Assembly (NCBI RefSeq): GCF_965638725.1
Contig: NC_134952.1
Location: 66,865,424-66,929,423, forward strand
Reading direction: 5' to 3'
Length of the DNA stretch: 64,000 bases
Origin: Aptenodytes patagonicus
Lineage: Eukaryota; Chordata; Aves; Sphenisciformes; Spheniscidae
Below are positions 24,101-33,400 of this stretch, piece by piece. The notes beneath the pieces are model-generated. The model ran no database searches, was not told the DNA's origin, and saw nothing but the letters and a program-made list of their open reading frames with translations. The position numbers were made by a program, and so were the translations under genes. How positions within the stretch are numbered: position 1 is the first letter of the stretch; each line of letters opens with the position of its first letter.

Positions 24101-25958
24101 TATTTGTGACCAATTCCACTGCACATCGTAACCCAACATGGGATGTTTCATTTAAAGAAAAGGAAAGAAAACATTTACCAAATAATCAGTAACATAAAAT
24201 CTAAAACCCCAAACCACCGTCACCAACACAAGTCAACATCCTGCTACTGACTCGGCCTCTATCGCACTTGTTTTGAAGATGTCTTTTTAAAGTATGTAAT
24301 AAAGAGCTGCGATGGGAATTTTTAAAACTTTACATCCAACCACATCACATTAATGCATAAATGAATTTATTATATTGAAAATTCCATCTTACTAATCACA
24401 CACCCCACCCTGTCAAATATTTTTAGTATATGTAGTTGTTAATAACCTCTGAACCCTAAACCATCCCAAGCTGCCACAAAACTTGTACTGATTCATCGCC
24501 TTCCCAATAGCACAAATACAACAGTGCTTAAGAAGAACTTCACATATCGGATCGGCTCATTATCTTGCCTCTTGCCAGCACCGAAACCCAAAACCAGAGG
24601 AACAATATAGGAACAGAAAACAGGACAAGCAGTGACACATCACCAGGCTACTCCCCTCCAAGCCAGCAACTGTGCACATTTCAGCATCTGACACTGGGCA
24701 CTGCCTTTTGCTTATTTACCTCTTCTGAACAAAAGGGCGATGAAAAATACAACATAATAGAAGAGGATTAGCTCAGGGTTGGGCATGATATTCTTAACAG
24801 CCATTCTCATGAAGAAATTAACAATACTCAAGGAAACCCTGCTCCTGAAAATTAAAAAAAAAAAAAAAAAAAAAAGTGGTTCTTGGGTAGATCATAACTA
24901 GCAAGTGTAGCAAAAAAGTGTTATTTTCTTCTGTCATGCAAAACAAAGTTGAAAAATAAGCTTGTTCAAGTACTACCTACAGCTGACAAGAACATATATT
25001 TTATTTTACACAGAGGTAAGTACTCTAGAAGACTTATTACAGTCCTAGACAGAGAAATGTTATACAAAATAAAATGATTTCTACTATTCTAGGAGGAAAC
25101 GCAGACAAGTTAATTGCATGCGTCTCAGATAGAAACACAGAGGAATTTCTGAACCTGGAGCCCTCTGCCTGCACTCAGCAAGGAATCAGTGGTGACGCTG
25201 GAAATGAGCAGACATGTACTTGGTTAATTAACCAGCAATTCACTTCCCTAGGTCTCTGCAAGCGCACGGGGGTTTCGCCACCTGTTTGTCATAGTCACGA
25301 TCCCACATGTCATTGATCGTGCAGCCGGCTCCGCGCATGAGCACCGCTCCGACGCCGAACAGGGACAGCATGTGCCAGTCCGGGAGGCAGCCCGGCTCGG
25401 CCGCCAAGCCGATGCTCCAGGTGCACGGCAGGTACAGCAGCCACGTCCCTGAGAGATGACAAAATCCGCGGGTGGGGTGAGGGGGGAAACGAGGAGCGGG
25501 GGGCCGCGGGGCAGGACGGCAGCTCGCTGCTGAGAACGGCGCTGCCGAGCAGACACGCGCTTCTTCGGCAAAACCGGCTGCCGGAAGAGAGCGCGTGCGG
25601 CCGGGGAGGGGCGCTACGGCCACCGGCACGGGACCCCCGCCCTCCCCGCCACTCCCCGGCCGCCCCTCGGGGCCGGCACCAGCGGCGCCCCCCGGCCCGC
25701 AGCGGCCGCCGCAGCCCCGCGCGTCGCCATGGCTACGGCCCCGCCCCGCTCACCGGTGGGCTGGTGCAGCCGCATGAGGCGCAGGTAGGGCTGCAGCGGG
25801 CCCGGCGCGGCGCGCACCAGCTCGGCCGCCGAAAAGCTGAGCGGCCGCGGGGGTCCCGGCGGCGCGGAGGGGCGGCGCAGCGGCGGGGCAGCGGCGGCGG
25901 CAAGGGGCAGGCGGAGGCAGGGGGCGCCCCGACAGAGCCGCGCCAGGAGGGCCGCCAT
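18018..25958 (-). CDS. COQ2: 4-hydroxybenzoate polyprenyltransferase, mitochondrial (COQ2)
   Basis: A complete seven-exon gene encoding 352 residues. COQ2 is a UbiA-family integral membrane prenyltransferase of the inner mitochondrial membrane; it attaches the polyprenyl tail to 4-hydroxybenzoate, the second step of coenzyme Q synthesis. The sequence shows an Arg/Ala/Pro-rich presequence (residues 1-45), then [20 protein letters not shown]. Both Asp-rich magnesium/diphosphate motifs are present: NDMWDRDYD at 114-122 and [13 protein letters not shown] at 231-243. Many hydrophobic segments follow. Exons: 25754-25958, 25282-25448, 23122-23243, 22645-22730, 21588-21721, 20955-21143, 18018-18173; phases agree throughout. 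The start ATG lies in a CpG island. Oddity: the exon 4 acceptor abuts the tail of a CR1 LINE. All key residues are kept, so the gene looks functional. Confidence 0.97.
18590..18607. repeat. Homopolymer C run (18)
   Basis: Eighteen consecutive C inside COQ2 intron 6; the length may be an assembly estimate. Confidence 0.95.
19804..19835 (-). repeat. Partial copy of the COQ2 last exon
   Basis: Thirty-two bases match 18070-18101 at 29 positions. Read in the COQ2 direction it would give [11 protein letters not shown] followed by a stop, against [11 protein letters not shown] in exon 7. Flanking sequence does not continue the similarity, so this is a micro-duplication rather than a whole exon copy. 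Confidence 0.7.
20955..21143 (-). CDS. COQ2: COQ2 exon 6
   Basis: The acceptor TTCTAG precedes 21143; the donor GTTTGA begins at 20954. Residues 239-301 start DKRDD, completing the second Asp-rich motif, and end GAHLAHQ. Phase 0 to 0, 189 bp. Confidence 0.96.
21588..21721 (-). CDS. COQ2: COQ2 exon 5
   Basis: The acceptor TTTTAG precedes 21721; the donor GTAGAG begins at 21587. Residues 194-238 start [12 protein letters not shown] and end YDTIYAHQ, the first part of the second Asp-rich motif. Confidence 0.96.
22024..22075. repeat. Perfect 26-bp tandem duplication
   Basis: Two identical 26-base units (22024-22049 and 22050-22075) containing CAACGGGTCTAAAG, in COQ2 intron 4. Confidence 0.95.
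22645..22730 (-). CDS. COQ2: COQ2 exon 4
   Basis: The acceptor TTTTTACAG precedes 22730; the donor GTGAGC begins at 22644. It carries the end of Ser165, residues 166-193 ([19 protein letters not shown]..) and the first base of Gly194. Only about six bases separate the exon's acceptor AG from the tail of a CR1 element. Confidence 0.95.
22736..22884 (-). mobile_element. CR1 LINE 3' end fragment
   Basis: A CR1 3' end of about 149 bp in the same orientation as COQ2, ending in the ATTCTATGATTCTATGAT tail. It contains the typical CATCCCTGGAAAC and GACCTTTAGAGGTC. It is 5'-truncated and non-coding. It lies in COQ2 intron 3, directly before the exon 4 acceptor. Confidence 0.92.
23122..23243 (-). CDS. 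COQ2: COQ2 exon 3
   Basis: The acceptor CATTTTTAG precedes 23243; the donor GTGACG begins at 23121. Residues 125-164 ([17 protein letters not shown]..) and two bases of Ser165. 122 bp, phase 0 to 2. Confidence 0.95.
23244..25281 (-). other. COQ2 intron 2
   Basis: About 2 kb, AT-rich. Holds a 22-base A run (24854-24875) and, just after it in the gene direction, an exon-like 125-bp stretch at 24720-24844 that I do not accept as an exon. No mobile element recognised. Confidence 0.75.
24854..24875. repeat. Homopolymer A run (22)
   Basis: Twenty-two consecutive A on the plus strand, a T run in the COQ2 direction. Confidence 0.95.
25282..25448 (-). CDS. COQ2: COQ2 exon 2
   Basis: The acceptor CATCTCTCAG precedes 25448; the donor is the weak GTGGCG at 25281. 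Residues 69-124 ([20 protein letters not shown].., ending [11 protein letters not shown]) include the first Asp-rich motif. Confidence 0.95.
25754..25958 (-). CDS. COQ2: COQ2 exon 1
   Basis: ATG at 25956-25958 in the context CAAGATGGCGGC. Residues 1-68 begin [20 protein letters not shown], an Arg/Ala-rich mitochondrial presequence, and end RLMRLHQPT. The donor GTGAGC begins at 25753. No other in-frame ATG lies nearby upstream in the same GC-rich leader. Confidence 0.94.
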
Positions 25959-25962
25959 CTTG
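25951..25962 (-). promoter_or_regulatory. COQ2: YY1-type site overlapping the COQ2 start codon
   Basis: CAAGATGGCGGC on the minus strand matches the YY1 consensus (AAGATGGCGGC). It contains the COQ2 initiator ATG, a known arrangement in TATA-less mitochondrial and housekeeping genes. Binding itself is inferred. Confidence 0.65.
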
Positions 25963-26330
25963 CTGCCGCGCCGGCGCGCTTCCGGCGTGGCCGTGGCACG
26001 CGGCGCCGCGCATGCGCAGCGCCCCCGTCCTCCCCGTCCGAAGGAGGGGGGCCGGGGGCCTGGCGTCCCAGCCTCCGGGTCCCGGGGGCGTGTGCCGCCT
26101 GGTGCCTCACTCCCCGGAATCGAATCTGCGGGTTAGGCTGGGCGGAGCCCGCCCCAGCGGCTCTGGAGCAGCCGTTTCCCCGTAGGTCGCGGGGCCCGGC
26201 AGGTACCAGCAGGAATCGGTCTGCCGTGGTGCTGGCGCAGGTACGGAGGACGGCAGGCGAGTCTCCTGGCATGGGATGTGAGGGAGGCTGGAGCTTCGCC
26301 TGCCGTCGGCTTTGAGCAGCGAATGCTGAC

Positions 26331-29300
26331 AGAGCACCCGAGGGGGACCGATGGCAAAACAACAGAATGCACAGATTTAGTAACTTCTGTAATCTTTAGT
26401 TACAGTACCTCAGCACCTCACTAAAAGTATGCGTGCTGGTTTTACTACTAAATTTCTTCAAGGTCTTCCATGCTATTTGTTGAAATCCCATAGGTGACTG
26501 TGTATCATCAAACATATCAAGATATATGTGTTCATGCGTCAGCATATGTCTCATCTCCCAAACCTCTCCAGACTGTAGTTAATAAAAATTTCTGATTTTA
26601 TATATGGCCTTTGGATCTCTGTCCTCGTTCACTCAGTTCTCCCACCATCTTACATGAGTTATTGCATAAACCGGGGAGGTAGGAGAGCTTCGGACAAAGC
26701 CATAAAAGCTTTGCGTTGCATGGCATGGTTTCAGTGATAAAATGTCCCCAGATTTGCTGCTGAAAGATTTCTTGGAGAATTCGGTGTCCATGTAGTGTAT
26801 AACTTCCGTCTCATTCCACACTTCCTTCGGCTTGAACAACTGACACACTGACAAAAACAAGGGAAACCATTTTGAACTTCAATTTCCCAAAATGTTGACT
26901 ACCAGGAGAAAGTAAAAAACCAATGTGATGGAGAAGTGACTTTCACATTTTTCCATTCACTGTTTTAATGAGCAGTTCTCCACAGCAGTGAAACGATTTG
27001 CACAGGACCATGAAACAAACAGTTGCTCAACTCTGATGAAAGTGGTTTTTTTTTCTGAAATTTTTTTTTTTGTGACCTTGGCTCTTTCACACTGGCAAGG
27101 TCAGTCATTGTGGACTTTATTCAGGTACAGACAAGTGCCCGAGGCGTGTTTGAACAGTGCATCCTGGAGAGCAGCGAGCAAGTCCTGGCAATGCGCGCCC
27201 ACAGCCTTTGTGCCTGCTGTGTCCATAGGAACTCCGATACTCACCGGGTGGGCGCAGACACTGTGGGCGGGGCTTTTTTATGTGTGATGTGGAAAACAAA
27301 CCCTAGACCGTCTGCAGACAATTTTTAAGGAGCTCATGAAAGTAAAGCAGAAAAGCAAACTTCTTGTCACTAGGTTTATATTCACTATAAGGTGGCCTGG
27401 CCCCTCGCTGAAAAAAAATCTAGGGAATAGTACACTTCAGACTTTGAAAAAGCACCAAAACCTGTTAAGGCCCCATTTTCTTGTTTGACTCAAATCTGAG
27501 TTGATGGTCAAATTGCCCCTGTTTCTAAGGAGATTATCAGTTTCCTTATTTTCACATACGTTAAATGATCTCCTATATAAAGGTTTCATAGTGCAATTTA
27601 CTCCACCTTCCAGGAACTGATTTACAGTAAATCCAAGGTGGGTAATCCAAGCTCGAGAGTCAAAAATGCAAAAGTAAATTGGAACGTGTGTGAGGTATAA
27701 TCGTTGTTCCCGGACTCAGATAAGTGTGTGTATATATGTTTTTTGACATTCAAGATTGAAACCCCAAGGTTTACAACATTCACATGGGAAAAAAGCCCTT
27801 GAGATAAGGTGCCCGTGGGGCAGGCGTTGCTGCTGCAGATGGGTCCTGCGAGGGCGATGTTCGCCTCTGGTTCTGACCGTACCTGTCTTGGTGTACTGGG
27901 ATCCAGTGTCTCGTTTCCTATGCTCCTGTCCCTCCTGCTTTGTTTGTACAGACCTAACAGTAGCTATCAGCTTAATATACACCACTTTGTAAAGAGAAGT
28001 CATCTGGGTGTGTGTAGAGCTTTTTAAGTTGAAAGCAGTTACGTGAGCTGTAAATCATACCTCTCCCCACCCTGCCGTGTGAAGAACCAGGCCGTGTGCT
28101 CAGAGAAGGAGGTGTGGCTGGGAGGTAAAGCCAGAGCAGCTGTCATTTGCGCACCCGGACATGCCTGTACCCCTCCCAGTAGTTCCTGCGTGCTGATCAT
28201 CAGCCCGTGTATTGTGTCCGAGTTAGACAGCGGGGTGGAGGGCTTCTGAACTGGTGGTCAGCTATAATTGCAACACACCAACCTGGATATGATTTCTTTC
28301 ATTTTTACTTACTTGGGTACTCTTATTGGGAATCACACAAAGCACAGATGATGTATGACCAAATGTAGGGAGTTTCGCAGTATCACTATGCCAATAAGCA
28401 GTCTTAAAAAAAAGGAAGATTGCCAAAAGCTGGTATAATTCGCTTTAATTAAAATCTTCAAATACAAAAGTCACAAGCATTGGAATAAACAGAACTATTA
28501 GAAAAGTTCTAAAAAGAAGCTACCAGGCAAACAATAACTTTGATGTCTTAGTTGTAACATATTATTAGTATAATCATAATATATTATTACCTTTATGTTG
28601 ACTGTATGTAAGACTTTCCACTCCATTTTACTCTCTCTTTACTTCTTGTATTGAACTTGGACAATGTAAACAAACTTAGCCTTCCTTATTCTCATTTCTG
28701 ATCTATATTACCCCCTGATACATAACCCTTCACAGAATGCATCTGCGCTGTGGATGCAAACACTCCTTTGACACACTGAACTTAAATATAATTTTTTATT
28801 GTGCAATTTTTAATCACAGCTTCAAAAGTTTTTAAAGCCTTGTCATTAAAAAATGTCCCCTCCCCCCCTGCCCTGCGTTGAAACCCCATGTAGCTGGTAG
28901 CATCCTTTTAAAGCTTAAAAAGGGAAATACAGTGGTGTGGTGTTGTTTTCCCCTGCTGTGCTCAAAATATCATAAGGCATTGACAGTGGCATGGGTTATA
29001 TATCTTCAAGAAAAGTAGATGCAAACAAACATGTGCGGGAGACCACAGATATTCTCCAAGGTGTTTTGCTACCCTGCAGACCGGCAGCCCGCGTGCCAGA
29101 GGAAAGTGGCCGGTGGCACACCGAACTGCAGCAGGGTGCGCGTGGGGAAGGCATGGCTGGGGAGAAAAGCCACTGCTGACACAGATTTCTGGCCAAAATG
29201 GCTGTTTCCCCAGTGGGAGGGATGTCAGCCTGGCCGGGCAGGTTTGTCCCCAGAATGCTCTAAGGCCACTGAAGTCCCTCTGATGGTTGAGGGGTGGGTG

Positions 29301-30287
29301 GTTTGCTCAGTCTCTTTACTCTCCTGTCTCCTCGAGAACAGAAGAGACCTGAGCGAGTTAGGGAGCGTAAAGCAGAGCTTCTCCTGCAGATAGGTTCAGG
29401 GAAGTCCTTTCCAGCTGAACCACCTGCGGGGTGGTGAAGGTTGAGTCGTGAGCCCTCACCGTACAGCCCACTGGCCACGGAGGGTTTGCCGGGGCGCCTG
29501 GGGGTTCCTCTCCTTTCCTCTCAGGGACGAAGTGCGTGATGACAGAGGTAGACCACCCTGGCAGGAACAGCCTGCATTTTGTGTGTCAAAAACTCGCCTT
29601 TGGAAAGCATGTGGCCACAGCTCCATCTTGTGACTGAACTCTCCTAGCTTGGGAAAAATGTGCGGTGCTGCCCCAAATCCCATGAAGGACCTGGTTTCTT
29701 GGCAAGGCGTTTTCCCCTGTAGGCACCCCAACCTTGGTTTGCTTTGCATGTCCCCACCTTCCACCCCGAGATGCCCTCAGCAACTGCAACCCCTCCTTGG
29801 GCTTCCCCACACAGTGCAGGCAAAATCACAGCTGTACAGCTAAAATAAAACACCTGCTCATCCTTCCTGAAGGCAAGCTTTTGAAGGAACTGCTTTAAGA
29901 GCTGTGCTTGCAGAAATTAGAAGGAGAGGGGAGGTTGCAGTTCCTGGCTGGCAGTGCCTCCAGTGCAGCGTGAGAAGCTGACACAGCTCCGCGCATGGCA
30001 TGGAGAAGGGCTCCAGGCTCGAGCACAGCAACCCAGGCTGGACTGAGAGCAAATCCAGCCCCTGCCTGGGCTAGCTCTACCTGGATAATTCTCCCGGGAG
30101 CTTAATGAGCATCTTTCACGTACTCAGCGGGACCTCATGTCTTCCCCAGCCCACAGATCATACCAGTGCCACCACATTTGCATCCCTTGCCAGAATTAAA
30201 TCTCATGGTAGAAACGTGAATTTCTAGGATTAAACTTCCCTACTAGCCAAGTGCTTTACATTTATCCTGCACGCGTGTATTAACCAT
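26331..30287. other. Intergenic stretch between COQ2 and HPSE
   Basis: About 4 kb. I see no coding exon. The part next to HPSE should be its 3' UTR. No AATAAA lies close to the HPSE stop; the first on the minus strand is at 28795-28800, about 1.5 kb away, so the UTR end is uncertain. Confidence 0.6.
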
Positions 30288-30447
30288 TTAAATGCAAGCA
30301 ATAGCTTTGGCATTTTTGATAACATAAAAGCCGTAAGAGAAGGCTGGAAGGCCAAGTACACTGCCGGGACCAAGGGGTTTTTCGATAAGCTCTGGCAGCA
30401 TTTTGTCATCCACCATCCGTAGCACACGGCCATTTAGCTCAATAGAC
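30288..30447 (-). CDS. HPSE: HPSE exon 12 (last)
   Basis: The acceptor CCCTCTCCAG precedes 30447. End of Arg475, residues 476-527 ([14 protein letters not shown].. to AKAIACI), stop TAA at 30288-30290. This is the C-terminal beta-sandwich domain needed for secretion and activity. Confidence 0.97.
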
Positions 30448-33400
30448 CTGGAGAGGGACAGAGAGATTGTTTGGGCAGCTGTGCTCTGTTTGCCATCGAG
30501 CACAAACAGCTCTGGACCTGAGTGTAAACATAAACTCAGCCCAAAGACAAACTAAACTTCCCTTGAGGGTTTATGAGTGTACACACACAGAGCATCTGCT
30601 GCACTCCCTCTGCAAGGACTCCTTTTAGAGTCGTAGCACAAGCAAGTTGAAAAGTACATGTTTCTTACTCTTCTAGTGAGGTTAACAGCAGAACAGGCTT
30701 TGAAAAGTACAAATTTTAATTGGTTTTTCTCCTGCAAATATTAAGATATCTTCTATGCCCACAGAGCAGATCCTTCCCATGCCGATGCATTAGTGGTAAC
30801 AACAAAAGAAACCATACAAAGCCTGAACACGATGCTGTAAACCGGGAGCCAGCACCTGGGAAAGCAATATACCTGTGCTTGTGCAAAAGAAAAAGGACTT
30901 TAGCAGCCGGTCCAGATCCCTGAAGCTTGCTAGGAAAAAGCTTCCCAATTAACATCAAACAAGTGTCCTTGTACCTTAGCAAGCTTTCAGCAGCCTGATT
31001 TTAGGAGACCTGATTTAACAGAAGTCAGACCTTGCTGAAAAAAACCCCAGATGACTGAATGGTAACCTCTTCCTCCCTGCCCCTTGCAAATGGAACAAGG
31101 TGAGGTTTTAGAGGCCATCTAACTCTACTGACAATCCTTTCTACAGAGACAGGAGGAACTGCACACTTACCTGGAAAGTATATTCTCTTTGCCACGAGGC
31201 AGTAAGAGGTACTGATCCACGTGCTTGCTTGATAAGTAATTCGGTAGCTGCAAATGTTGGGTAACGTTGTAGAGGTTTAAGGCAAACAGCGTCACGTCCC
31301 CTTCTCTGTACTTTGGGCTGTAAGGCAAGAGAAGATGATGGCGGGGATCAGGAGAGAAAGAGGTTTCACAGAAATAACGTGCATCCTTGCACTGTCCCGA
31401 ATTGCTTTTGTTGGCCTGGGGGTGGCTGTGGGCTCGGTTTCTGGGATATTTTGCCCTTTCTGGAGGCTTACTGGAGGGTGTTCGTGCAGTGGAGGTAGAC
31501 ACGGAGCTTCCTCTCGTCAGCTCCCACCAGGCTGACCTGCAGCACCTTGGTACCCACCAGCTTCTTGTAGAGCAGCGAGAGCCAGTAGTCCTGGGAGGCA
31601 CAAAAACAGACGTAAGCACTTCTGTACATGCCAGGTACTCCACACGGTGCTTAATGTAACGTTCATGTTTCTGGTAATTTTTGGGGGAGGGTTCCCCATA
31701 ATTTTTTGCTTTAGCAAGTTTTTCACCATATGTATTTAAATTCCCACTAACAGCATAGCTAAAGAGAAAACCCTGCCTCCAAGCTGCACAGCAGCTGTGT
31801 TTACATTACCTTAGAGTAATTTTCCCCTTCACATGCAAATCTCGGAGCTCCTTCTGTGGGGGAGAGACTGTTTGCATTTTGGAAACGCCCTTCCGCAGGG
31901 TACAGAGCACCTCAGGGCTGAATCCGCGGGGGATGAGCTGCCCCTCCTGCAGGAAAGCCTGTGCCCAATCCACAAGCGCAATGCCGGGATGAAGCCCCCG
32001 CAACTTTTATGCCCTTCACTAACATCGTGCTTTTGAACAGGCCTCAGGATTAATTTCTGAACGCCAGCCAAGAGTAAATCCTCTGAAACCCCAGGACAAT
32101 GCCCAAGAGCAGGGGTGATGCCCAGTGCAGACTCATTTTTTCCAGGTCTGCATTTTCTTGCATCTTGACCGCTACTTTTCATCTATGAAGTCTGTGACCG
32201 TACCAAAGAGAGCACGAGGTCTGTGCAAATGTGTTTGGGGAGTAGGAGGCTGCAGGCAGGATGCATTTTGCAGCATCACTTCTTTGAGTGCAGCCCCAGG
32301 GGAGGATGTGCTCCAGCTGGCGGGTTTCAGAGAGCTTCTCCCAGCTCATCTGTCTGTCTGTCTTTGAGGTTTTCCTAGAAGGAAAACTGTCCTGTTTCTT
32401 TCCTGACTCACCATGAGCCCGGGGAAGTGACTTTTCCTATCAGCCTGCATGCTCAGCCCCTTTGCAAGGAGGTGCAGCCTTCTGACACTGCTGTGCTTCT
32501 TCATTTCCATGCTAACTAAAACTGATGGACTGGGTTTGGATTTCCCTGCCTCTAAAGCATTATTAGCTTGATTATCATCTGTACTGTCTGTAGGTGAGGA
32601 ACAAGGCACATCCTTTCAGTCCAAATTAAATCTGTTTTAAATGAGGGAATAAAAAGCCCAAAGCACCAAGCCTGACAATGCAGCCCCTGGCATAGGGACC
32701 AGCTGAACAGGCAGGACAGAAAAACCCGGTATGCTGGGTTTCTTCTCATATGGTCTCTATAACCTGTGAAAATCACAGCTTGGAAGCAGAAAAATGAGAG
32801 GAAAGCTAAAAAGAAAGACGCTATCCTCTCAACCCAAGGTAAGTGCTACTAGCACAAAGAAACATGCTGTACATGCAAGAACAACGTATAGTTCAAATAA
32901 TGATGTTTCATCACAGCAGAATGCTATTTCCTAATAAATCAAACTATAATAAATGCATGTTTTCATTTAATTCTCCTTCAGCCACTACTGAAGGCTAAAT
33001 ATGCTCATGACCTAAGAAATGCTTGAGTCTTGACTTCATGTTGTTTGGTTTTCACTTGGGATATAATTTATTATAATACCTTGTATCACTTCTGTTTAAA
33101 AGCTACTCATCACCCAGCTGAGGAGTACTCAAACCAAAACAGTCCATCCAGAAAAGCCTTGTGAATTCCAGAAGCGTCTGCATACAAATCAGACCATCAT
33201 GTCCCAGAAATCAGTCTCTGCTGTGCTGACGACTAGCTGCATCCCTGCAGTTGCCGTAAATATCTTGTATCTATATATATATAATACATGAACCCATAAT
33301 GAAACATGAGCTAACTTCAGCTGCAAAGATAACTGCGACTATCCTACAAAATCTGCCGCTATCCTGCGTTGTTAAAATAGCTGACTTGTATCTCCACATC

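Larger units (their letters stand above)
25260..26330. promoter_or_regulatory. COQ2: CpG island over COQ2 exons 1-2 and promoter
   Basis: Dense CpG and very high GC through COQ2 exons 1-2 and about 350 bases upstream, dropping sharply after about 26330. It contains many GGGGCGG-like and GCCGCC boxes and no clear TATA box, as expected for a housekeeping gene. Confidence 0.85.

Noticed and set aside
25595-26362. Long open frames on both strands around the COQ2 promoter (up to 209 codons)
   Set aside because: They are Pro/Ala/Arg/Gly-rich products of CpG-island sequence, where stop codons are rare.
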